From: Macrotis lagotis
Taxonomy: Eukaryota > Chordata > Mammalia > Peramelemorphia > Peramelidae
Direction: 5' to 3'
Assembly: GCF_037893015.1 (NCBI RefSeq)
Contig: NC_133658.1
Coordinates: forward strand, 258,953,856-259,017,855
Length of the DNA stretch: 64,000 bases
In this document: in pieces, positions 1-9,099 of the stretch
How positions within the stretch are numbered: the stretch's first letter is position 1
Layout of the letters: each line of letters begins with the position of its first letter
Position numbers and translations under genes: made by a program
The notes under the pieces: generated by a model
What the model was told of the DNA's origin: nothing
Databases searched by the model: none
The model's input: the letters and a program-made list of their open reading frames with translations, nothing else

Positions 1-1489
1 ACAAATATGTGTGTATACATGTTTATATGGGTGGGTGCATGGAAGGCAAAGTGCTAGAGAATTTTCAAGAGCCAAAAGTAAACTCTGCAACTTATTTTGG
101 GTGAGACCAAAGTATATACAAAAATTAAATAATGAATGATTCCCTTCAACACACAGATTTTTAAAAAAATATGTTTAGACATTGCTCAGTTTTAAATTTA
201 TATTGAGTGCTTACCTAAATAAAAAGCATAAAAAAAGTTCAACAATCTAGAGAAAACACAAGTTCCTAAACTCAGGTAACTGTTATGTTCTTTTTAATAC
301 TTTTTAATAAAATTCTCTATTTTTATGCAATACCAGTTGATATGGGGAACTGGAAATTGCACAATGCATTTGATCTCTGTTTACTGTCCACCTGAATAAA
401 ACTAGCCTTCAAGTACATTTTTTTAAACTGGAAATTTACCAGTCATTAGTAGAAGAAAAATTATAAATTCTACTTGACTCTGAGTTCTTAATGAAGAAAA
501 ATTGAGAACTGGCAATTATGCAGTTAATTTTATTTATTTAGACTGCCAATCTCAGAATTACTTTAATCACAGTAACCCAAATTTCGGAAAAGCCTGTGTC
601 AGGAAAGTAAGAGTTCAGACTATTTCACTATAATACTAAGGATATTATGGATAGAATGAGCAACAAAATTTTAAAACAATCATTGGACATCAGAAATACT
701 GTAGCTGTTGCATAACATGCAGGAATAACAAGCTAGTGTTGCAAAAGAATAACTCTACTACCATGAACTTAAGCATTCAATGAATAGAAAAATTTCTTAT
801 TGCTCCTTAATAAAGAGCAAGCAAGATAAATCAAATAAAGCTGGCAAGTAGTCCCAGAGAATTAAATATTGCATAAAACTTTTATATGACTTGATTTCAA
901 ATGTGGTCATGAATTTATTTTCCTGGTCTGTATGGATCTCTAACTCTAATGACAGATACAGATCATGAATAAAATTACATGAAAATACCACCAATACCAT
1001 CCACACCATGCCTATCTTCCTGGTAGAGCAGACACAATATATTGCAAAAAATGTAATAGACTCACCCAGTTATAGACATGATTTCTTTCACAAGAGAATT
1101 TTGTCACTCCTTGACCAAAGAAATCAATGATAATCCTCTTCCCCAATTGTTACTTATGTTCATGAACTAAAGGTCAATTTGCGTGTTAGAAATAGTCTAT
1201 TTGTTCTCAAGGCACCACCTGCTCCCTTAATTACCATTACTCCCTTTTGTTGCCTAAATTATTTTACCAAGCAGAACTGACAAGACAAGAGCTCAAGGAG
1301 GATAAAAATAAACAAGCCAAGATTGGGGCAACTGGGTAACATGTTTTTAGCATGACAACATGTTGACCATGTTCATTCCTCCCAAGTGGAGCTAAGATAG
1401 TAGGATAAAGCCAACATTGCAGCTGAATTCTCCAACATTCCCCTTGAAACAACTTTAAAACAATTCCTCAAATCTAATTTTGGAGCCTC
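1..1489. other. Unassigned AT-rich DNA
   Basis: I see no gene, RNA gene or repeat that I can name here. Open frames are short (about 70 codons or fewer), run on the minus strand, and show no protein motif. The stretch may hold very old repeat remnants. Confidence 0.5.
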
Positions 1490-1998
1490 AGAGACAACAA
1501 GAAGTTGGAATGAGATATTTTTCCAGGTTTAGACAACTTAGTTTGTCAACAGGAGAGGTAAGTGATATGAAGGTAGAAGCCAGAGTGTAGTGTGGCTGCA
1601 CCAATGGTGGGCATTGGAGGCAATTTCAAGAGCAACAGCAAAAGTAGTTTCTGAAACTTTCAGTACAGACATGATAAGAACTGGACAAATGACCAAAAGA
1701 GGTTAAAGGGGGTCCCTTTGCTGTTGCTGGGAACAAAACCTGGGACTAATTAGGAACTCTGTTGACCATAAGCAGTTGTATGTCTAAATTCCAGGGGGAG
1801 ACAGGAGGAGTGCTTTATATTGATCACAAGCAAGAAGACTTTGTCACAATTCCAAAGTCCAAGAGGAGAGTTAGCACAGTTGACTACAGAGAAGGGCTTT
1901 TACTGGGAAAAGAATAAAGAGCAAACCAAGAGAGCAAACTCTCTTAGATCACATCACCTTAAATGCACCAAAACCTTAGGGTTCCAGAATTAACTTTG
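1490..1998 (+). other. Possible L1-type 5' leader, unverified
   Basis: This stretch is richer in G and in GGGG/GGAG motifs than its AT-rich surroundings. It resembles the leader region of a LINE in composition. It ends abruptly where recognisable L1 ORF2 C-terminal sequence starts. I could not match it to another leader in the window, so it may be unrelated DNA into which a truncated L1 landed. Confidence 0.25.
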
Positions 1999-3135
1999 AA
2001 AATGACAGCACACAGACAAAACCACTGTAACCAAGATCAAAAGAAATGTAGTAAATTGGGAAATAATTTTTGCAACTAGTATTTCTGTCAAAGGACTCAT
2101 TTCTAAAATATACAGAGAACTGAGTCAAATTTTCAAAAAAAAGCCATTTCCCAATTGACAGATGGTTTTAGGATATGCAAAGGCAATTTACAGATGAGGA
2201 AATCAAAGCAATCCATAATCATATGAAAAATTGCTCCAAATCATTACTTATTAGAGAAATGCAAATTGAAGCATCACTAAGATACCACCTCACAGCTCTC
2301 AGACTTGCCAAAATGACCAGAAAGGACAATGATCAATGTTGGAAGGGAAGAGGGAAATCTGGGACACTAATACATTGTTGGTGGAGCTGTGAATTCATCC
2401 AACCTTTCTAGAGGGCAATTTGGAATTAAGTACAAAGGACAACAAAAACGTGTATACCCTTTGATCCCACAATACCACTACTGTGTCTATACCCTGAAGA
2501 GATTATGAAAAAGGATAAAATCAGCATTTGTACAAAAAATATTCATAGCAGCCCTATTTGTGGTGGCGAGGAATTGGAAATTAAGTGAATGTTCTTCAAT
2601 TGGGGAATGGCTTTACAAACTGTGGTATATGCATGTCATGGAACACTATTGCTCTATTAGAAACCAGGAGGGATGGGTATTCAGGGAAGCCTGGAAGACT
2701 TTGCATGAGCTGATTCTGAGAAAAATGAGCAGAACCAGAAAAACATTGTAGACCCTAACAGCAACATCAGGGTGGTGATCAACCTTGATGGACTTGATCA
2801 TTCCATCAGTGCAATAAGCAGGGACAATTTTGGGCTATCTGCAATGGAGAATACCATCTGTATCGAGAAAGAATTATGGACTTTGAACAAAGACCAAAGA
2901 CTATTACCTTCAAATTAGGAAAAAAAACTTATATTATTATCTAATTTTTCTATCTCATACTTTATTTTTCTTTCTTAAGGATATGATTTCTCTGTCATCA
3001 CATTCAACTGAGATCAATGTATAACATGGAACCAATGCAAAATCTAACAGAATGCCTTCTGGGGGTGGGGAAGGGAAGCAAGAATGAGGGGAGGAATTGT
3101 AAAACTCAAAATAAATAAAATCTTTCAAAAAAAAC
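1999..3135 (+). mobile_element. L1 3' fragment (ORF2 C-terminus and 3'UTR)
   Basis: This is a 5'-truncated L1. The translated sequence shows the conserved C-terminal part of L1 ORF2: a 'MQIEASLRYHLTALR'-like segment at about 2,260-2,305, the cysteine/tryptophan segment 'GTLIHCWWSCEFIQPF' ending at 2,411, and an 'MEHYCSIRNQEGW' segment at about 2,636-2,675. The reading frame is broken several times. The 3'UTR has a G-rich stretch (about 3,060-3,095) and ends in AAATAAATAAAATC plus an A-rich tail. The same 3' end recurs at 48.8 kb (+) and at 8.9 kb (-). Confidence 0.85.
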
Positions 3136-3788
3136 AGAAAATGGCAACACAAACATAGCTGAAGCTTAGTATAATACCGCCCCAACCTCAGGTGAGCAAA
3201 GTCCAACTTTAACATAAAATTTAAAGTAAAAAAAAATAGGTTGGGAAAATGAGTAAACAACAAAATCAATAAAAAATTTTAACCATAAAAATTACTTACA
3301 GTGGAAGAAAAGATAAAGGTATAAATACAGAAGAAGACAACTGTGAAAACAGCAACCCAAAATAAACCCCCCCCAAAAGTGGCAATTGGATCCAAACCCA
3401 ACAAGAATTCTTGGAAGTGTTTAATAGATGAGTGATAGAAGAGAAAAATGGATTAAAAAATATAAGATGTGGGAAAATTATTTAAAGAGAATTAGCAGCT
3501 TGGTGAAAAAGGTAGAAAATAATATTGAAGAAAATATCACCTTTTGCCTAATGAAAAAAGAGCAACAGAAATTTACTGAATAAAAGAACTTCTTAAATAA
3601 CATAACTGTGAAAAAATTAAAAGGAGGTACAAAAATGTGTTGGGAAAAAAGGACTTTGTTAACCACAATAGGCCAAATAGTATAAAAGTTCATTCAAGAA
3701 AACAAATTGCAATGTTTATTTTTGGCTTTGGCAAATTCTCTAGGACATGCTCTGCTTATGAAAAACAGACTTAAGTTCAAGATTCATA

Positions 3789-3830
3789 CACACATATATA
3801 CACACATATATATATATATATATGTATATA
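3789..3830. repeat. (AT)n microsatellite
   Basis: Alternating AT/ATAC run inside the HAL1-like element. Confidence 0.85.
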
Positions 3831-4337
3831 ATTTATAGACAAGGCACAGGAGAGAACTGAACATGAAGGCATAATATATTATAAAAATGGAGTCAATGGA
3901 CCAAAAAGGAATGTATTAGGAGAAAGGGAAAGGAGAGGTAGAATGGGCTAAGATATTTCACATAAGATTCAAAAAAAACTTTTGCAATGGAATGGAAGAA
4001 GGGAAGGTGATGGGGAATGAGTAAATTTTCATTTTCATTGGAAATGGCTCAGAGAAGAAGCAACATACACACTCAATAGGGTAGAGAAATCTATATTACC
4101 CTAGAGGGAAAATAAGAGGAAGGGAGTGAGAGAAAGGAGAAAGGGGAAGGGGAGGGGAGGTGAAGGTGATAGAGGAGAGATCGAAGATCATTAGAGAGAG
4201 TAGTCAGATACAACAAACTTTTTTTTTTTGGCAAGGAATCCAGGGTCACAGGGTTGGGTGATTGTTGGGGATCTGAGGCCAGATTTGCACCACTTGACTG
4301 TTCCACAACACACTTTTGAGGAGGGACAAAATCAAAG

Positions 4338-4372
4338 GAGAGAGGGAGAGAGAGAGAGAGAGAGAGAGAGCG
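4338..4372. repeat. (GA)n microsatellite
   Basis: Uninterrupted GA dinucleotides, followed by a duplicated block around AAATGGCAAATAGAGGGAA. Confidence 0.9.
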
Positions 4373-4662
4373 AGAATAAAATAAATGGCAAATAGAGGGA
4401 ATGGCAAATAGAGGGAATTACAGGTAGCAATACAACTGTGGGAAAATATCAAAGAAACTTCTCTGACAGACTTACAATAAAGAATGTGATCCATCCCAGA
4501 GACAGAACTGATATCTGAACACAGACTGAAGTACAATTTTTTTGTCCTTTTTCTCTCACTTTATTTTTCATGAAGTTTCTCTATCTTGAGGGGGGGGGGA
4601 GGGAGGATTATGTTACAACAATACTATTATAGCAATATGTAAATAAACTCTAAAAATTAAAA

Positions 4663-5427
4663 GAAAAGAAAATTCAAGATTTATTCGTCTAAAAGGGACA
4701 GGAACTTCATTCAGCTATACTGGAAATTGGAAAAGGAACTAAAAGAATCTTTTAAAACATTTTTCACATGCTACACAATGGCTTGTTATTTTAGTAATTG
4801 GATTCTACAATTATTTGGACATCTGCTAGAGTTTCAATTCTGTCTAAAGCAGAACACAATTAGGAAGTATCTAAGGCCAGACTGGGGCTCAAGTCTTCTT
4901 GACACTAGGTCTGGTGCCTTATCCATTGCACCACACATCTGACATCTGTCTATATAGTTTTCCTCTGATGGAACAAATAATGACAGAATTCTTAGTAATT
5001 ACATGTATCATCTTTCCATATTAATTTTATTGAATCCCTCACAATTACTCTTTCATGTTTAGCTGTTTAAATTTCTCAAGTCTTTTGTGTGAATGTCAAA
5101 TTTCTATTCAGCTCTGCTCTTATAAAAAGGAATTCTTGAAAATCTGCTCCTTAATTAAATACATTTTTTTTCCTCTGAAAGATTATGCTCCATTTTGCTG
5201 AGCAGAGTCTTTGGTTTTAATACTAGCATTTATGCTTCTGAAATATTATATTCTAAGTCCTTCACTCCATACACATGAAAGTTGTTAAATACTTTGCTAA
5301 TATGGAAAGATGATATGGAAATATGTTTTGCATGATTTCACATGCATAATTGATATTTTATTGCTTTCTCAATGAGAAAGGTAGGAGGTAGGAATGGAAT
5401 TTGGAATTCACATTTTGAAAAGAAAAG
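4663..5427. other. Unassigned DNA with one MIR-type remnant
   Basis: No gene is visible. A short MIR/CORE-SINE head remnant lies at about 4,870-4,950 and is listed separately. Confidence 0.5.
4870..4950 (-). mobile_element. MIR/CORE-SINE head remnant
   Basis: The reverse complement reads as a degraded tRNA-derived SINE head (a GTGCAATGGATAAGGCACC-like core, then a TCAAGAAGACTTGAG-like segment). It is short and diverged. Confidence 0.55.
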
Positions 5428-6456
5428 AATAGGACTTCTGCCCAGGACAGTGGAAAGAAGACAGGCAAAGTTCTAAAATCTCCAGATCTTCCCCTATATA
5501 TGATATGAAACAAACCTCTTAACAGAAACCAGATCAACAAAACCCAGAAAGAAAAGCCAGGAGAAAGAACATCTATCTCAGGATTTGTCTTCAGTAGTTC
5601 AGGCACAAAGGGTTGACTCTGCCAGGATCATGAGAATGGGGAGAGCCTGGGTGCCTGGATAAGCTTCCAATTGGCCTGATTAGTGGCAGGGCTAGAGCCT
5701 GGGAGCCTGAGGGCCTGAGAACCAGACTGGCTTGATGAGTGGGGCTAGAGCCTGGTCCACCATGGGGGAGCTTGGGTCAACTAGGGAGCAGAGTCATTGG
5801 TGTTGGTGCTTACCCTTGGGAACTTGCCAATGGGACTGGGGGATGAGTTCTGGTGCAGGAGAGCTGTGGATATCATCCCTGGGCTCCTCTAGTCAGGAGG
5901 AACTCAGACTCCCCGCCTCCATTTCAGCTGAAGCCTCTTCTGAGAACAAACACAATTACAGACCTTCTGCCCCAGGTACAGGTGTAAGAGCAGCACAACC
6001 ATCTCAGCTGACAATAGAGAAAGTGATGGCCTCACCCCAAAGTATAGCCAACCATTGATTGAAGACAAAAGTATTTAACAGCTTCAATCACTCCCTCCAG
6101 ACCAAAAGAGAGGGCCTCAATCAAGTTCACAGACAATCCAAAGAAAGCAACCAGCACACCCTACTGGCCAGCTGGAAAAATTACACTCAGTGTGCAAATT
6201 CTCTATCACTCCCCTACTGGCCATATGGAGATATTACACTGAGTGAGTAAAGCTTCTAGGGATCCCAACACCAAACCTATGTGAACCAGCCCCTCACTAA
6301 CGTAAGATCTTAGCAAAATGAAGAAAGGTCAGTGGATAGGAAGGTCCATAGATAATCGCTTGGAAGGAAAAGACCCTAACTCAGAAAGACCTCGAACCTC
6401 TGAGGAGAATATGATCTGGTCTCCAGCACAAAAAGACTTCCTTAAAGAAATAGAAG

Positions 6457-6756
6457 GTGTTTAAAAATCGATTGGAAAATTTTGGAAAAGAAACCCAAGA
6501 GAAGATTAATACCTTGCAACAAGAAAACAAATCATTGGAAAATACAATTGGACAAATACAAAATGAGAATAATTCTCTCAGATCCTCAATTGGGCAAATA
6601 CAAAAAGAAAATAATTCTCTGAAAACCTCAAGGGGTCAAATGGAAAGATCTTTCAAAAATAGAATTGATCAATTGGAAAAGGAGGAGCAAAAGATAAATG
6701 AAGAAAAATCTTCTCTAAAAAAAGAATGGAGTCTGTGGAAACTAATGACTTCATGA
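6457..6756 (+). pseudogene. L1 ORF1 fragment: coiled coil with 14-residue repeats
   Basis: This 99-codon open stretch is the coiled-coil part of L1 ORF1, the RNA-binding chaperone of the L1 particle. Residues 17-58 form three 14-residue repeats: INTLQQENKSLENT, IGQIQNENNSLRSS and IGQIQKENNSLKTS. Each is two heptads. Upstream in-frame sequence (around 6,400-6,455, 'MIWSPAQKDFLKE'-like) belongs to ORF1 too but is separated by a stop just before this ATG, so the ATG at 6,457 is an artefact. The frame closes at 6,756, before the RRM-like and C-terminal domains. Confidence 0.75.
6505..6630 (+). repeat. Three 42-bp tandem units in ORF1 coiled coil
   Basis: Units at 6,505-6,546, 6,547-6,588 and 6,589-6,630 share the pattern AT(T/A)GGACAAATACAA..GA.AATAATTCTCT. 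The minus-strand L1 at 12.8-13.0 kb carries four such units. Confidence 0.8.
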
Positions 6757-7065
6757 GACAGCAAGAGCCTGTTAAACAAAACCAAAAAATAGGGAAAAAA
6801 AGGGAAAAAATGTAAAATACCTCATCAGCAAAACCACTGACCTCGAGAAAATAGATCAAGGAGGGACAACATGAGAAGTACTGATATTCCTGAAAACACT
6901 GAAGAGCAAAAAAAGCCTGGACTTAATATTACAGTATTTATTGATGGAAAATTGCCCTGATATCATGGAACCAGAGGTCAAAATAGTTATTGAAAGAATA
7001 CATCAATCCCCTCTGGAAAGCGATCCTAAAATGAAAGCACCATGTAATATTATTTTTAAAAAGGA

Positions 7066-7689
7066 GGAAGTTACACTTTATCTTTGAGACTATTAAAACC
7101 TTCAGTTGAACAAATTTTTATCCCTTGCCCACAACACAAAAAGCATTGTGTTAGATATTTACATACAGAAAAGTAGCATAATCTGTTATGACAAGTATTT
7201 TGTAATCTAATAAAGTGAGGAAAATATGTACATAAATTCAAATCCAAGAAATATTGTGTATCAAGTCCAAAGTCCCATATTAGATATTTGGTAATATATG
7301 AAAATTAAATCAAATAGTCTTTTCATCTTGGGAGTTCACAATCTAGCAAAATGCAAATGACACAAATACAAATAATTGTGAAATAATTTTACATCAAAAG
7401 AGACAAAAAATAATTAAAATATAATGTCAAAGGTGGGAAAGATTGTCACTGTTAGGAAAGATGTCATGGAAAAGTTAGATTGATATGGATGGATGGATGG
7501 ATGGATGGATGGATGGATGGATAGATAAAAGAATAGATCACTTTCATATTATATATCAGGCATTGTGTGCCAAGAGCCAGAAATGAAAATATTTTAACAC
7601 AAGATAAGGGTAGGTTAGCTTGCTGGTGAACAAGCAGAGCAATATGGAAGATAAATAAGCATGGCTCAGGCCCCTCATGTGGTGTTGTT
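7066..7689. other. Unassigned DNA with (ATGG)n
   Basis: AT-rich sequence without a gene I can support. It holds the (ATGG)n run at 7,485-7,524. Confidence 0.5.
7485..7524. repeat. (ATGG)n microsatellite
   Basis: About nine ATGG tetranucleotides in a row, followed by ATAG. Confidence 0.95.
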
Positions 7690-7895
7690 TCCATTTAGAA
7701 GGTCATCAATCTAATAGGGAGGGCCATCTCCAGTTGCCCTGATCCATATCTGGTAACTAAACCCAGATGACTGTGGAGGAGATAGTGAGATAGGTCTTTG
7801 TGCAGTTTCCCCTCGCTTAAATCCAACTCAATTGTGGATCGTGGCAATATATTCATGATGTCACGGTCCTCTTTCAGAATAGAGGACAAACAACA
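7690..7895 (+). mobile_element. 3' part of a long tRNA-type SINE
   Basis: The body reads as the 3' half of a marsupial SINE also seen at 16.6 kb and 20.9-21.1 kb: a CCAGATGACTGTGGAGGAGA segment, then a GATGTCACGGTCCTCTTTC segment and GAGGACAAACAACA at the end. Confidence 0.65.
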
Positions 7896-8330
7896 GCCTG
7901 TGTGATTAGGTGGAGATGTCCCATAGCTGCAACACAGCTCCTTCCCTCCTCCTTCCCTTCACCTTCCTTTCCCTTTCCATCCTCCCTCCATCCCTCCATC
8001 ATTCCCTCCCTTCCTTCCCTCCTTCACTCCTTCCTTCTTTCCTTCCTCCCTTCTTCCCTTCCTTCTTTCTTCCTCTCCCCTTCCCTCTTATCTACAGACA
8101 TTCGGACTAAAAGAATGTAAATTTTGCCCACTAAAACCCAGCAAGTTATCTCAGGGTTTACTAGTCCCAAAATATTCTGGCTCTTATAGATTGTCCAAAA
8201 ATAGGCACCAGACCAAGCCCCGATTTGGACCCAGAGTAACTGTAAATAATAATTGTTTGTTTTAGCCAGAAGCTCTGAAAGTCTTTCCCTTACACATTGA
8301 CTTTTTTTTTAGGGTAAAGGGTTCAAACGT
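7896..8330 (+). repeat. Unclassified repeat unit A (pyrimidine tract plus conserved 3' half)
   Basis: A ~150-bp CT-rich tract (about 7,937-8,090) is followed by TCTACA and a ~200-bp segment containing AATGTAAATTTTGCCCACT, CCAGACCAAGCCCCGATT and AATAATTGTTTGTTTTAG. The same order of blocks recurs in unit B directly downstream. I do not recognise the family; a solo LTR of an old LTR element is one possibility, untested. Confidence 0.6.
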
Positions 8331-8785
8331 TCTGATGTCATGATCCTCTTTGAAAATGAAGGACAAAAAACAATCTATGATAGTAGGGAAAACTTCACTC
8401 CGGGCTAGTTGAACAACATAGCTCCTCTCTACCTTTCCCTCCTCTTGCTCCCCTTTTTTCTTCTCCTCTCCCCTCTCCTCTTCTCTTCTCTCCTCTCTTC
8501 TCTTTTCTTTTCAGTCTACATAGGATATCATGCCCTTAGCTATGTTGCTCTGCCCAAATGAATTGTAAATCTTGTTCACTGAAACCTGGAAAGATATTTT
8601 GAGGTTTACAGGCCTCAGATTACTCTGGCTTTCATCCATTGGCCTATAACAGGTTCCAGGCCAAGCCCCACCTGGTCACTGTTTGGGTCCTGACTGGCTA
8701 AAGAATGAATGTATATAGCAATTGTTACTATTTGGCCTAAGGAGCTTCCCTTTGATTATTTCTGACTAAGTTAAAGAGGTCAACT
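8331..8785 (+). repeat. Unclassified repeat unit B, tandem with unit A
   Basis: It begins with a SINE-tail-like segment (GATGTCATGATCCTCTTTG... AAGGACAAAAAACAA). Then come a CT-rich tract (about 8,418-8,512), TCTACA, AATTGTAAATCTTGTTCACT, a CCAGGCCAAGCCCCACC segment and AGCAATTGTTACTATTTGG. The blocks are in the same order as unit A but clearly diverged, which indicates an old duplication or two independent same-strand copies. Confidence 0.6.
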
Positions 8786-8863
8786 TCTACGTCATTTCTT
8801 TTTTCTTTTTAAAATTTTTTTCCAATTACATAATATGAATGTTGTTAAACATTCATTTGCATT

Positions 8864-8878
8864 CATATGCATACTTTT
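8864..8878. repeat. Target-site duplication, left copy (young L1)
   Basis: CATATGCATACTTTT, identical to 13,922-13,936. Confidence 0.9.
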
Positions 8879-9099
8879 TTAATTTAAATTTATTTTTATT
8901 AAAGATATTATTTGAGTTTTACATTTCCCCCCAATCTTGCTTCCTTCCCCCCTCCCCCCACAGAAAGCACTCTGTCAGTCTTTACTTTGTTTCCATGTTG
9001 TACCTTGATACAAATTGGGTGTTATGAGAGAGAAACCATATCCTTAAAGAGAAGAGAAGTCTAAGAGGTAAAAAGATCAGACAATAAGATATCTGTTTT

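Larger units (their letters stand above)
3136..4662 (+). mobile_element. HAL1-like element (L1 ORF1 half without ORF2)
   Basis: The left part looks like degraded L1 ORF1: A-rich, coiled-coil-like sequence at about 3,230-3,700. A spacer starting ACAAGGCACAGG at about 3,840 closely matches the post-ORF1 spacer of the element at 33.9-34.4 kb. The sequence then passes straight into a 3'UTR-like end (about 4,440-4,660) with a G run and an A-rich tail. No endonuclease or reverse-transcriptase sequence lies between. ORF1 plus 3'UTR is the layout known for HAL1 (half-L1) elements. It holds an (AT)n run and a (GA)n run. Confidence 0.65.
5428..7065 (+). mobile_element. L1 5' part: 5'UTR and ORF1, no ORF2 or 3' end
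   Basis: The left end (AGAAGACAGGCAAAGTTCTA at about 5,455-5,475) aligns with the 5' end of the minus-strand L1 that terminates at 13,921, so the true 5' terminus is present. A ~900-bp GC-richer 5'UTR follows, then ORF1 from about 6,310, including the coiled coil. The similarity stops around 7,065 inside the C-terminal domain of ORF1, after a segment reading like 'IIERIHQSPLESDPKMKAP'. No ORF2, 3'UTR or poly(A) tail follows. Ordinary L1 truncation removes the 5' end, so this copy is the opposite of the usual case. Confidence 0.8.

Noticed and set aside
7902-8120. Open frames of 66-72 codons rich in Pro, Ser and Leu
   Set aside because: They translate the CCTT-type pyrimidine tract and have no independent support.
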